Assembly: GCA_964030785.1 (NCBI GenBank)
Contig: CAXIQD010000330.1
Coordinates: 1-64,000 of the forward strand
DNA from: Siderastrea siderea
Taxonomy: Eukaryota > Cnidaria > Anthozoa > Scleractinia > Rhizangiidae
Length of the DNA: 64,000 nt
Direction of reading: 5' to 3'
Shown here: positions 22,529-34,838 of the stretch, piece after piece
Layout: every line of letters begins with the position of its first letter
How positions within the stretch are numbered: the stretch's first letter is position 1
Made by a program: the position numbers and the translations under genes
The notes under the pieces: generated by a model
The model's database searches: none
What the model was told of the DNA's origin: nothing
The model's input: the letters and a program-made list of their open reading frames with translations, nothing else

Positions 22529-24138
22529 ATCATTGAATTGCAACTTGGGCCAGTATCCTTGAATTCCAACCTCCCGTCCCCAGGGTCTTTTCACTTGCTC
22601 GCTTAGTATAGTAGACCAGGCCATTTAGATAAAGTGGCTTTCAGAATCCTCTAGTCTTAATAAAAAAATTTAAAACCATATTTACTTGAATAGACCCCTC
22701 CCAACCTGGGTGAGAAGTAAGTCTTTTATCCAGGGATTTCGCCAATAATCATGTGGAAAAAGTACCATATACTGTAGAACTCTAAGTAAGACTGGAGTCA
22801 CATGTCAATAAAAACAAACCTCAACTTTTAGTGGCCCTGGTCAGTTTTAAATTGCTACTGGCAACCAGGAGACTGTCAATTTTTAGCCCTGAAGTTGTTG
22901 TTTTCACTGATCCTTTTTTACCTATACTAGGCATGTATATGTCAGCAGTGATCAGTGATGCAGCTTTTCTTACAGTGAAGGTATGAACATGGAAGATATC
23001 AATCATATACTTAGCTTAGCTTAGGTACTATCTTACTGTTCAGTAAAATGAACTGGGTCAAATGCAATGATCGGTTTAATTTGAGTTCGGTAGTTGAACA
23101 CAATTAAACCAATAATATGCATACAGCAGTGTTTGATTCCAATTTCTGAACCCAGTTTTAAAATCATTCAAATATACCAGATATTTAAACCATCTGCCTT
23201 TAAGTGTGTGAGAACAAGCACAAATTTCTGTAGTGTGGAATTTGAGCATGATCTGTTTTATATCGTCGTGTAAACACATGAAGACTGGGTGGCTAAAACA
23301 GCCTTTTCGGAAAAAGAAAATTTGGCAATCCTAATACTCACAAAGGAAAATAACAGTTGAACCAAGGATGAAATTAAATCACAACATTTACATGAGTGTT
23401 GCATCAAGACTTCCACTGGGGTTAAGGTGATGAAAACCTTATACCCACTTAAGTTACAAAATTCATTTTTCACGGTGATGTAAGATTTATTCTTGATGGT
23501 TAAAGGGTCAAAACGTAATGCAGAATGAATCAAACAGTTATACCATGTATGGGTTTCCATACCACAGTGATTATTGTGACCCAGTACCACTACTGGGGCA
23601 AGCTCACACAGGTATGACTTGTACAGTTATGACATTTTGTGCTGTAATCATTAAACAAATACAGAGAAACAAGAGGAAATCGGGAGGAACTTGTACCAGA
23701 ATGAAAATCATGCTGGTATTATGTAAACAACCCGTTAGCCTAAAGTCAAGCAGCTCTCAAGAATGTTTAACAACATCCTCAGAGACCCAGGGGCAGTAAC
23801 GCCTTGATTTCATGAGACCGGTGCAAACTCAGACTGGTACGATTTTGTTTACATGAGACCGGTCTGAAAGTCAGACTGGCATGAAGTGTTTACCTGAGAC
23901 CAATCTAAACTCTGTTTGTGTAATATGGTCCGCAACCATCCCATCCTTAAAAATCCAGTTTATCTATTATCCAACAGCTTGGAATGCTCCAACGCTACTT
24001 ATTAATCGTGCATACCCAAAACAAATATCTCAGACCAATTGGAACCCTGTTCATGCTTAAGTGGCTCCCCAGTCTGATTTCAAACCGTTCTGAGTCATTC
24101 ATATTGGTTCAGCAGCAGTGATGAGTTAAAGCAGCCTA
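22529..24138. other. Stretch without a recognised gene
   Basis: Only short unsupported frames. Near 23812-23915 repeated GAGACCGGT/CAGACTGG words suggest a decayed MITE around the palindromic element that follows. Confidence 0.35.
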
Positions 24139-24421
24139 AGGCCCTGTTTACATGAGTGACTTTATCCCGGGATGACTTTTATCTCATCCCGGGGTGACTT
24201 TCATCGCGGTGTCTGGTCATTTACCTGTAAATGTTTACATGATTTGGAGCTGAAATGTGTTCACCCTGGGACGATTTCATCCCGGTCTTCAGCACCGGGA
24301 TGAAATCGTCCCGGGGTAAACACCATTTCAGCTCCAAACCATGTAAAAAGTTGCTAGGTAAATGACCAGACACCGATATGAAAGTCTTCACGGGATGAAA
24401 TCACTCATGTAAACACAGCCT
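24139..24421. mobile_element. Palindromic MITE with TGTTTACATGAGTGA ends
   Basis: The whole segment folds on itself around 24280-24290: left AGGCCCTGTTTACATGAG pairs with right CTCATGTAAACACAGCCT, and inner GGGATGAAATCGTCCC and GAGCTGAAATG words are mirrored. AGCCTAAG occurs directly at both borders (24133-24140 and 24417-24424), so an 8-bp target duplication with a slightly shorter element (24141-24416) is an alternative reading. Non-coding. Confidence 0.78.
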
Positions 24422-25346
24422 AAGATGATAATTATTTTATACTAGCTTCATGTTTCGTACGTTTCGTGTAAACAGAGGTAAGCATTTGGAGTCGATCTGA
24501 AGTCGTACCGGCCCAAGTTGGTACCATTCTCATAGACTACGAGCAGTCTCTCATTTTTCTCTGGCGCATGCACACTGACTGTCCTACTATTGGTAATTGC
24601 GATAATTAAAATCTGCTTTGTTTTTCTTACAGGTTTTTATTCCATCAACCTGATGTCAGGAAAATATGGCAGTTTATTGTAAGGGTTTGGTTAAGAAATT
24701 TGTACTTTTAGTTATATTCCCAGACACACTTTATCAATTCAAATAAAAAATTTGAAGAGCAGTTTTGAAATAAGGTTGTATATTTTTTTGTCTTTTTCTG
24801 CTTAACATTTTGATGTCATTGATAAGTTTGACTGACCCCTCAGTACTACTAAGTGGATGACGTATGAAAATGGAATGAATCCTGGAGTACACCTTTGAGG
24901 GCTCTACTTCAAAATATCTGATGAGCACACCCTGCCCCATATCTTTTTTTGGGGGACTATCCCCCCCCCCCTCCCCACTACTATCCCAGGAATGAAGAGT
25001 CAGACCTATTTGATTGAATTCTCTTTATGGGGAAAACTATATCGATTGACTGATTCACCACAGTCTGATCCCTTTTTGTCAGTTCATTGCCTGTTAGGTT
25101 TCAGACTATTCTGAAATGATTTAGGAAGAGGCTATTCCTTTTGTTTTTCTTTGGTACCAGATTATGGCAATCAGTAACAATGCTTATTGGTAACAAATTA
25201 TCAAACCAAAAATGAACTAAAGTCTCGAGATCTACTGCCATCACGGTCTGGGGTAGTAAGAGAGTGAGTTATAAGCTGTGCATCAAATAAAGTCACTAGT
25301 CATTACTGGACCATTTGTTATTCGCATTGGCAACACTGAAGTCACA
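24422..25346. other. Stretch without a recognised gene
   Basis: Non-coding as far as I can see; a C-run lies at 24961-24975. Confidence 0.35.
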
Positions 25347-25375
25347 GATTGATTGATTTATTGATTGACTGATTA

Positions 25376-25443
<68 letters not shown>

Positions 25444-25545
25444 GTTGAATGATTTATTTTTAATTGGCTGATTGACTGATTTATCAGCCAGTTGGTTGAG
25501 TGGTTGATTGATTGACTGATTGGTACTTAAAATAGATGAATGAAT
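25347..25545 (+). repeat. (GATT)n microsatellite
   Basis: A long run of TTGA/GATT with a pure core at about 25372-25438 and degenerate GACT or GGTT units on both sides. Confidence 0.92.
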
Positions 25546-25927
25546 TGATTCACCTGAATTACATGTAAGTAATTACATGCATAATGCTGCACTTCTTCGA
25601 ATCTTCCTCTGGCAGTAAAATAATACCCGGCATCAGTCGAAACATAAAATAATTTTCAAGCCCCAATGTCATGACATAATTGTAAGCAAATAATTTATTT
25701 GTAATTAGCAAGTAGTAGGTAAGAAGGCGTATTAGAGAGCAGGACTATTAGGGCTTTTACAGTAATTTAAATAATATTTCATATTAACTCCAGTAAGCTA
25801 CTCCTTCTGAGTAACTACCACTATTGGACAGTCAAGAAAGAAAGCAATGCCCTGGGATGTCTTAGGGTTCACTACTTCCTACTATTATTTAAACGTCCTG
25901 GGGAATTAATACAAGTAAATAAGGTAC

Positions 25928-25955
25928 ATCATCATCATCATCATCATCCTCATCA
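25928..25955 (+). repeat. (ATC)n microsatellite
   Basis: About nine CATCATCAT-type units. Confidence 0.85.
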
Positions 25956-26217
25956 TTCAACTATAGCGTCATTTTACCATATAAGGAGAAAAATATGAGT
26001 ATGAGGGCGTCTTACACTGTAGAAAACGTATTGAACTTTATTATCCCGGTTTCAAATCACTTATTGAATAAAGCATTTAAATTGCTTAGATATTTAAGTT
26101 TATATTACCTACAGCAGAGGCTTATTTAAAATTTATGAAACACTGGTTCTAATTTGATGAGAGGTGTATTACTAATGATTAACTAATAATTATAATATTG
26201 TTTTCCTGTCTCACTTG

Positions 26218-26291
26218 TAATAATAATAATAATAATAATAATAATTATAATAATAATTATAATAATGATAATAATAAAAAGAACAACAATG

Positions 26292-26332
<41 letters not shown>
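26218..26332 (+). repeat. (AAT)n microsatellite
   Basis: Two long AAT runs separated by imperfect units. The poly-asparagine frame over it (26198-26395) is an artefact. Confidence 0.93.
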
Positions 26333-26333
<1 letters not shown>

Positions 26334-27833
26334 CATGTTGCAGGGTTTTAAAACATGTTTTAAAATCCCAAGACAACCATAACCAGAGACAATGACAAAC
26401 GATGCCAGTTGGCTACGATCTTTTCAACGACGTGACCAAGCGTGAAGGCAAGCTACAGAAGTCGCATGTTATAATAATAAAGGCGTTGTTACACGAGGCA
26501 ATTATTCCTGCAACTTACAACGGAACGCCGTTGCGAGACAAGTTGCAGTGCATGTAACACCCACTCTTAGCAACCTGTTTAGCAACTTAAAATCTCGTCG
26601 CCAACAGAGGAAAAGTAGACTAGCTATCGAGTCTCTTGCTTTTCGCAGTATCACAAGATGTAGTGCAGTATGTAAGAGGCTATCGTCATTATCGACCGTC
26701 ACAAGGTTACCTCAGCATTTGGTAATTTCCCTCATGGTTTCTACGGCACCATTAGTGATGGTTCACGGGTCGAAAGGGAAACACGTGTACATGTAGTAGA
26801 TTTGTGTTATCTGAAGTCTTGGATACGTTGCAGTGGCAGCAAAAATTTTTCATAATGACGCTATGATAAGATACTCTGTTGAGCTCTTGATGCAAAAAAA
26901 AGGGAAGAAAAGAAAATTTCCAGTATTACCAACTGTTAGGTCAATTTTACAAGTTTTATGTCAGTTCCAGGGAGTGTATTTTGGAACTTGCCAGTATGAT
27001 GGCCTCCTTCAGATAGAACGTATAACACCCTCAACTCACGCTCACTGACTTCCTTCAGGTATGGGACAGCTAATCGAGAATAGCTTGCAAGGAAGCTCAC
27101 CTGGGGTGAAGCGGGGTGGGGAGGCCCCCACCTAAAACAACTTGCTCACAGGCAAGACTAATCAATTTAATTGGGGGGGGGGGGGGGGCAGGGGAAGGGA
27201 AGTCGAGAAAAGGGGCTGGAACTGAGCGGGAAGCAGGAAAAGAGAAGGCGGGTAGAGGGATTCCCCAAGATGGTGGGAGGCGGAAGAAACAGGAAACAGT
27301 TACACATACACAACATTGCTTTATATTTTGCACTGGAAAAAGGGAAAAGAGGAGGAAGCTAACAAAAATGGGGCAGGAGCAGGCTTAATCCCTTGCTCCC
27401 CGTGAACATCGTGAGATCGTGTCATTCCCAATTTTTAGAGCATGTCCTACTAGCCTATAAGAAACATGGCCTGTTCACAATTTAATTATATTCTTACAAG
27501 CAATGCATAAAATAATGACATTTATTTACCAGTTTTTTATCGATTGGTGTGTTAAAGTAGTGACTGTAGCTTTTCTTAAGTTCTTCATATGTCATGAACT
27601 GAAGGGCACCATGTGAAACTCCAATAAGCCCTTAGGCATTAAACCCTGTAAATCAAAAAGGTATAGCTCACTGTTAAACTAGACAAACATACAAGCATAA
27701 AGGCTTGCGACTTGTAAAAGCACAAGCCAGACAAACACAAGAATTGATTCGAGTTTTAGCTCCCCGAGAGTGCAAAAGAGTGATAGATACACAGGGCGTC
27801 AGCAGGCTTTCGCATTGTTGGTGTCCTTAACGT
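26333..27833. other. Stretch without a confidently recognised gene
   Basis: Plus-strand frames at 26548-26796 and 26833-27048 have no known domain. The start of this stretch (GTTGTTACACGAGGCAA near 26486) resembles ends of some animal Harbinger-type MITEs, but I found no matching right end. A G-run of about 16 lies at 27173-27188, within a purine-rich segment up to 27300. Confidence 0.35.
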
Positions 27834-27843
27834 GCAGTGGTTA

Positions 27844-27887
27844 CAACCTCGTTCCCAGGACTTTTTCCCTTTTTTAAATTTGCGGAG
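27844..27887 (+). repeat. Left 44-bp terminal inverted repeat
   Basis: Identical, base for base, to the complement of 34785-34828, including the T6-A3 tract. Similarity stops after GCGGAG. Confidence 0.93.
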
Positions 27888-28005
27888 GCGGGAAAAAGGC
27901 CCTGGCATTGGCCGGTCATGTGACCATCTGACACCCGAAATACTTGGGTGTAATAAATTAGCAACAAGAGTTGTGAAATCGAGGCTGGCATATTTTTGCA
28001 ACAAG

Positions 28006-30368
28006 ATGGCGGAATCGCGAGAGAAATTATCTGTGCTCAGTCAGCTTGGATTGGCTCTGAATCGGTACAACTTTCCATCTTTTTGCTTAAAGCCGCTCCA
28101 GGTGAAGTGTTTTGAATATCTGTTGAAAGGTCAAGATGTTGTTGCCGTTCTTCCGACTGGTTTCGGCAAATCGCTGCTGTTTCAGCTTCTACCGGATTTC
28201 TTGCCTCTCAAAGCCAACAAGAATATTGTTATAGTTGTCTGCCCTTTGAACTCCATTATAGAGGACCAGCTTAAGGTATTAGAGGAACGAGGAGTCACCG
28301 CTGATGTACTCCAGCTTGCTACTGACGGGTAGGAAGCTACGGAAAGTCTATTCCATTCGGAAACGAACAGTGTACATGACGGAAGCATCGATGACGAGAT
28401 GAAGCTCACAAGTCCCTCTGCGAAACTAATAAATGGCGACGTACAGATTGTATTCGCACATCCCGAGGCTCTTTTGAGCAAAGAAGGACGAGAACTCATG
28501 AACAGCAAAGTGTTTCAGAGAAATGTGGCTGCATGTGTAGTGGATGAAGCTCACTGCGTTGAAATATGGTAAGGCTTAGAGCCACACTATTCACTGTTTA
28601 CTCAGGCACTGATTTGCATGTCAATGGCTTTTTGTTAGCTGCCTCGACCGGCACGAAAAGGCAACGTGGGAACGTGGTTGTCTCTCATACACAATCAATA
28701 ATCATAATCACATAATTCTTATAAAAATAGAGATTGTATGTCACAAACTTGAATACATCAGTATACCAATTTAATCTACTTTACTTTGAGCAATTCAGTT
28801 TTGACACTAGTACTAGTCACAAAAAGTTGGGCACTGTTGCACCATTTTACTTGATTATTTATTTTACTTTTGTATCTTAACTGGTTGGAATGAAGAAACC
28901 CAAATTCAATACCCAAAGAGGAACTCATAACTAATAGTATTACTGTACCCTTTTAGCCACAACATTGGTAAAAAAAAAATATGCACACTGCTTTCCAACC
29001 AACTGTATGATTGTATAACTGCTCAATGAAAATTACTATCATCATCAGCATGTATTTCAAGTATAGTGGTCCTTTTGTGAGAAGTTGTGTCTGAATCAGT
29101 ACAATTTGTCATTCCACAGAGACTTGTGACCTGTATATTTGGTATTTAATCAAGTACATAGGCTGGTCTCAAGTTTGGTACAAGGTAAAAAGAACTTCAT
29201 GGGAAAACTCATTTTCCTTCCGCTTTATTTATATTTTAGGGGTGAAGAATTCAGAAAGGAATTTAAGGACCTGTCAGCTTTAAAGGCATTTTTTCCAACC
29301 GTACCAATGATGGCCCTCACTGCAACAGCACCACCACATCTGTTGACAAATCTCAAACAAAGTTTGTCGCTGAAAACTGATTGTAAAGTTGTTGCTGCGA
29401 ACCCAAATCGTGCCAACATCTATTTTGACAAGAAGTTGAGGATGAGTAACCACCATGGATACGAAAGCTATGACCAGATTCTCATCCCCATTGCAAATGA
29501 CCTGGCCCAACAAAGGGAGAAGTATCCCATGACTATTATATACTTAAAACTTAAGTATTGTGGCTATGCCTATGGCTTGTTCGAGAGAATTTTAATGGAT
29601 AACGAGTTTGTAGGTACAACAAAATATCCAGCTTCCAGGCTCTTCGCCCAGTTCCATGCTCCTCAGACAAAGCGCATGAAGAAGAGCATCATTTCAGAAA
29701 TAAAGAAAAAAAACTCAAGGATAAGGGTGTTATTTGCAACATCAGCTCTTGGGATGGGAGTTAATGCACCTCATGTGGAGCACATCATACATGTCACACC
29801 ACCAAGCAATATTGAGTCATATGTGCAGGAGACTGGACGTGCAGGAAGAACAGGAATCCCTTCCAGAGCTACACTGTATTACAACAACTCTGACATTGCT
29901 AACAACAAGACCCACGTACAGGAATCAATGAAGGATTATTGCAGATCTCATGAAACCTGCCTCCGGAAGCTTATATTGGAATATTTGGGATTTTCCATTG
30001 TAACTCAGGAGAGATGTTGCTGTGTTTGTGATAGAACATGTAACAATGCCATTAACAATTTGCCCAAGAAGGTTACACGTAAAGTGAGAACACTGCCAAC
30101 TGATAATAAGACTGTGCTAGAAGAACTTATTTTCAGTGAGCTCAATGAGTTTGAGACTCCCACAGATTTTACTGGTGTGACACTCTTTAGTTTCACTTGT
30201 GAAAAAAATCTTCTCCAGAAGATCATGGAAGGAATTGAATTTATTGAGAAAGAATCAGACCTCCTTGACACTTACGGCATATGGGATGAGACCTGTTCCT
30301 CAAAGATCTTTTCCTTTATAACCAAATATGCCCCAATGGTTGAACTAGGCAATACAAGTGACAAATAA
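28006..30368 (+). CDS. RecQ-like ATP-dependent DNA helicase, two exons, in-frame TAG
   Basis: ATG at 28006 (context AACAAGATGG) was chosen because upstream codons are terminal-repeat sequence. Exon 1 is 28006-28568 and exon 2 is 29240-30368; the GTAAGG donor and TTTTAG acceptor rejoin DEAHC-VEIWG exactly where RecQ proteins have a conserved tryptophan. Total about 563 codons. Motifs in order: LPTGFGKSLLFQ (ATP binding), VVCPLNSI, DEAH, ALTATAPP (motif III), FATSALGMGVNAP (motif V), QETGRAGRTG (motif VI), then a cysteine cluster CRSHETC...CCCVCDRTC resembling the RecQ zinc domain. RecQ enzymes unwind DNA 3' to 5'. TAG at 28330-28332 breaks exon 1 after about 108 codons; the same frame then continues cleanly to the donor. 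This is a nonsense mutation, a sequencing error or, less likely, readthrough. Confidence 0.9.
28569..29239 (+). other. Intron of the RecQ-like gene
   Basis: GT at 28569, AG at 29238-29239. The reading frame opening inside it at 29139 is intronic until 29240. Confidence 0.82.
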
Positions 30369-32633
30369 AAGTGCTACTCGAACAGAGTACAGTGTAAGGT
30401 AACCCTTTAAGGACCATTATAACCAACTGATTAATTTCTGTGTACTCTCACTAGACTCATGCCATGTGGTACAAAATCGCTGGTGGTTATAGGACAATAA
30501 ACACAGTTTGATTTGATATCTGTCTCCCGTATTTCTTTGATGACAAAAAACAAAGAAACTAATTCTAGGTTCTTACAGTTTCTGCCCAATCACATCATAA
30601 CAAAATCTACCAGCTAGACCATCACTGGCTGACTTGTCTTCTCCACAATAAAGTATGGGCACATTTCAGAAATTAATCAGAGGGTTATAAAATTAAATAA
30701 CTCCTTTACAGCTTGTTTTTTTACCAGATTAGGGATAACACCTTGGCTGAAAGATTGTCCTCAGAATTTTGCTTTCCCTTAGATTTACTTTCAGCCAACT
30801 GGTCATTTTTTCAGAAGAACTTTCTCCCTCAGGCATTATATTCTGGTATACCAGCCTCCTGAAATGGTTTACTTGTATGTACTAATGAGCATCACACAAA
30901 TTGTATTAATGCTGATAAACATTTTGTATCTGCAAGGAAGATTTCCACACATTTCTTAGTTCTTCTTCTACGGTAGTCTATATGAAAACAAAGTTTAACT
31001 TTTGGTGATTGTTTGTTATTCTCATGACCAATATGTTAGGTCAAGTATGATCAGTGTTCCTGCAGTGTCTGGAAATTCTAAAAAAAATGTATGAAATCTG
31101 CAAACTAATTTTCCAGACCTGGCAAAAGTATGGAAAATATAGATTAAGTGTGGAAAGAAGTATGGAGTTTTTTCATAGCTGTAACAAGTGCTTAACTGCT
31201 AATGAAATCTCTGTCACCTAGTCATTTACATTTTGTCTTCAGAAGAACTTTCTCCCTCAGGCATTATATTTTGGTATACCAGCCTCCTGAAAGGGTTTAC
31301 TTACATGTACTAATTAGCATCACACAAATTGGGACAAATTATACTGACGCTGGAAAACATTTTGTATCTGCAGGGAAGTTCCACACATTTCTTAGTTCTT
31401 GTCCTACAGTAGTCTATATGAAAACAAAGTTTAACTTTTGGTGATTGTTTCTGTTATTCTCATGACCAGTATGTTAGGTCAAGTATGATCAGTGTTCATG
31501 CAGTGTCTGGAAATTCTAGAAAACTGTATGAAAGCTGCAAACTAGGTTTTTTCCAGCCCTGGCAAAAGTATGGAAAATAAAGATACATGTAAAGTGTGGA
31601 AAAAAGTATGGAGTTTTTTCAAAGCTGCAACAAGAAATGAATAGCTAATGAAATCTCTGCCAGCTAGTCCATTACATTACATGTAATATCTAATGCCTCC
31701 ATTGCTTTGCATTGCTTTACAATTACTGTACATCACGGCATAGTCACATGTTAGATCCTAGATGTGATTTGACTCATAATAGCCTTAAGTCTGTTAAAAA
31801 AAATCATTGTCTGGAAAATGTTATTGAATTTTGGATAGTAAATGTGTACATGTTTGAACACTTAGTACTGATGTTACAAGGAGAATTAAGATGCTGGTCA
31901 TTAGTATTTTGGTTGTTGGGTGACAGCAAAATAAAGATAAGAGATTTTCTAACAAATTCCAATCCATGGGAGGGTGGGGGTACACAAACAGCATCCAGAC
32001 AACAACTGTTCACTCTTTAGGTTCAAATCTCACCATTAACCAGATTGTGGCTGTGCTCAGTACTCTTACAAACACAACAATGACAAGGTTGTGGGTTCAA
32101 GTCTCCTCTTCAGTGCCAATTTTAGTAATGGTTTCCTTTCAGTAACACCTGACTTTTTTTCAGTGGTTAGGATTTACCGTGTCGCAAGTATCATTTATTT
32201 GATTTACCTGCGGATGATTGTTCTATAGAATTAAAACACAGTTTGGGAAAAATCTGTGCAAAGAACTCACAACCATGAAAAAAAATTTGGCTTCTCAGGT
32301 TTTTTGTGTCCCTGGCACAAGAGATACTGGCCAGTGGTGAGTGTTGTTATATGAGGAACCACATAGTTAAAATAGTTTGTGTAAATTACCTTTAGCTCAT
32401 GAAAAGTTCTGCATCTGAATGAGAGAAGCATCAGAATAATTTTTTCTTAGCTAAATCCCTGCTACACTGTAAAACCAAAACAGCTGATGAGTTGTTTCAA
32501 AATAAATTAGCTGCCTTTAACTGACTCAGATGATGAACTTTTCATGTAATTATTTAAAGGTAAACTTTAATGTGTATGCATAACTCCATCCTTTTGGAGG
32601 GAGGCCTAAGGCCCATAATAAAAAACAAACAAA
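30369..32633. other. Non-coding core between the convergent RecQ and DUF6589 genes
   Basis: Contains a direct duplication of about 428 bp and downstream regions of both genes. No further gene recognised. Confidence 0.5.
30811..31670 (+). repeat. Direct duplication, two copies of about 428 bp
   Basis: Copy 1 starts at TCAGAAGAACTTTCTCCCTC (30811) and copy 2 with the same words at 31239. Both run through GTCAAGTATGATCAGTGTTC and GTATGGAGTTTTTTCA, with substitutions and a few small indels. Confidence 0.9.
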
Positions 32634-34453
32634 CTATGTGTGGTTTGACAGTTCCTGTTTGTGTTTGTCCAACCACTGGTGAAACTCCACAATGTTCAAA
32701 TATCTAAGTGGGCACCTCTTGATATCAGGAAAGCTGTCATGGCATCTTCCAGGAACTTTTCTGAAAGGATTCAACCAGACTAAATCGTTGACCATCTCCT
32801 GTTCATCTTTAAGCGAGTCTCGAGTTGTGTGCTGCACTGAAGTCTTGTGAATTCCAGCAGAAAGGTCAAATTGCTCCTTGACTTCTGTGATACCATTTGC
32901 TGCTTTACAGACTTTGCTGATCGATTGCAGTGTTTTATTTGGTCCCATTCTCTGGACAATGCTCTTGCTGAGCCTGTTACTAATTTCCTGAGCCAGGTCA
33001 TCCTCAATATTATTGCCAACACCTCCTCTCCAGTTAACAAAGAAGCCCCATTTAAATTCTTCAGAAAGACGTGGGGTTAACAGGCATTCTATCTGTGCTA
33101 TGCTGACAAACATTTCAATTGCGTATTTGCTGTACGCCCCCATCGATTTGAACACTGACAGCAGCAACTTCTGATTTATTAGATTTCGTTCACCATCTGC
33201 CTCTGCTGCAGTGTCCTTCATCTGTAAAATTAGAATTGTGAGGAAGATAAAACATAACCCATAATTGGTCACAAAGTCATCCTCCTCATTCAAATCGGTG
33301 TTCGCATTCTTTTGAAATAGAAACTTGTCAATAAACCTGCCGAAGATATCATCAAAGCACTTCTTCTTGTTTTCAGTAGTTTCCCGTGAGATGTTTGCTG
33401 GGAACTTGTTGTCGGAAGGTACATCATCAAGGGTTGACATCCCAAAGAAGACTAGGGCAGCTGCAACAATATAAGCTTTACCTACACTGATGAACAGTTC
33501 TTCACATCCCTCATATGAATCAAGGACTTTGGATGGGGTAACATTACGGCGATTAAATTTCTCTCGGAAGTATTTCAGAGTGCCAACTTGATTGACAGAT
33601 TCTGCCTTGTGAAGAAACGAGTAGCAATACTGCAGCAGTGACGCTTTTGTGTGCCACATGACTGGCTTAAATGGTGAACAGTGTTCAAAACGGTCAGACG
33701 GAGTGTGAGACCCAGACAGCAAATCTTTTGCACCAGCAAACCTCACCCTTGTTAACTGATCCCCTGCAAAAGGAATCTTCATTTCACGCATAGGGTCATC
33801 AGGGGTATCTTCCCTGTGGGCATCTGGTTGCCCTGGTGCTGCTGGTCCCTCTGGAACTGGAGGGTTTTCAACTTGGGGAAGTTCATCCAGCAAACCTGCC
33901 TCAACATGTATTTCTGCAATCCATCTCTCATACGACCTCAGGATCTGAACACAGTCCTCATATTTAGCCTCATTTGCATTAAGGATGGGCAAACTCACAA
34001 TGTTTGATTTCTTGGCCATTTCCTCACTGTACTGGTGAGGAATGTGGGTAGGAAGAACTGACTTCATCCACTTGAATTTGGGGAAGAATTCCAGAATGAC
34101 CCTCCCCACAAGTATTCTGCTGGCTTCTGCATACTTCTTCCACTCATTAACAGTAAGTGAAAAGTGAGAATGTTGCCCTTGGGATTCACATTTGGCAAAT
34201 GGGAAAACTTGACCCTGTTTTCAATAAGATTGGATGCAAACAGGTGAAGGTCTTCATTCTGAATATCCTTCCGCATGTGTCCCTTTAACACCTTCAAGTC
34301 CCAGTTGTCACCAGTGCCTCGGAAAACACTTCCAGCTTTAATCCGTTGGACTACTTTGTCAGAAAAGTGTCCACCCAGAAGTTTAAGTAGGACATCCCTC
34401 CTTCCATGGGAAAGACAAACACCAAGTTTGTTCAACCGTTCTTGAAGCTGCAT
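32634..34453 (-). CDS. DUF6589 domain protein, probable transposase of this element, one frameshift
   Basis: About 606 codons in two overlapping frames: ATG at 34453 to about 34163, then the next frame from about 34160 to 32634. The switch falls in a run of four A at 34160-34163 (T on the coding strand); a one-base deletion explains it, because LTF of one frame continues as SLTVNEWKKYAEA in the other. Family features: DNWDLKVLKGHMRKD, DLHLFASNLIENRV, a proline-rich spacer, GDQLTRVR, a helical YCYSFLHKAESVNQVGTL, FNRRNVTPSK, and an AAALVFFGMSTLDD segment. DUF6589 is an uncharacterised domain expanded in corals and fungi. Its place as the only other gene inside these termini makes it the candidate transposase; that is inference. 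An AG acceptor overlaps the ATG, so an upstream exon is possible. Confidence 0.8.
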
Positions 34454-34784
34454 AGAAATTGACAGAAAAGAAATGACATTATAAGTTAGAATACCTAAAG
34501 AGTGCCCATTTATCTGGCGACAGGTATGAGAAAAACATCATTTGCAATTCACGCCCAATCAGACTATGTAAAAAGCCTGTGGCATTATTTTTCTTTACAC
34601 TTAAAGCCCTGATGTCAACATTCAAAGTGCTGTTTACTGGGATCTAAAGAATTTCTACAGTATCAGTTTGCAAAAGTTGTTACACTATTTTTAATTCTCA
34701 TCACCCGTATGTTTGAATTGGATGCTGATCATGTTTGGGGCTTAACAGAACAATTATTTATAAAATTCTGTCAAGGCAACCAAT

Positions 34785-34828
34785 CTCCGCAAATTTAAAA
34801 AAGGGAAAAAGTCCTGGGAACGAGGTTG
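34785..34828 (-). repeat. Right 44-bp terminal inverted repeat
   Basis: Exact inverted partner of 27844-27887; the 10-bp target duplication follows at 34829-34838. Confidence 0.93.
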
Positions 34829-34838
34829 GCAGTGGTTA

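Larger units (their letters stand above)
27844..34828. mobile_element. DNA transposon with RecQ-like helicase and DUF6589 genes, 6,985 bp
   Basis: Perfect 44-bp inverted termini (27844-27887 and 34785-34828) begin CAACCTCGTTCCCAGGACTT. The 10-bp word GCAGTGGTTA directly flanks both ends (27834-27843 and 34829-34838), a target duplication. Two convergent genes fill it: a RecQ-like helicase (plus) starting about 120 bp inside the left end, and a DUF6589 protein (minus) starting about 330 bp inside the right end. About 2.3 kb of non-coding sequence lies between their 3' ends. Such termini are common in cnidarian genomes in my experience, but I cannot name the superfamily. Both genes carry one lesion, so this copy may be recently inactivated. 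Confidence 0.88.

Noticed and set aside
26198..26395. Poly-asparagine protein
   Set aside because: A translated AAT microsatellite.
26480..27060. Harbinger-type MITE or gene
   Set aside because: The left end looks familiar but no matching right end or target duplication was found.
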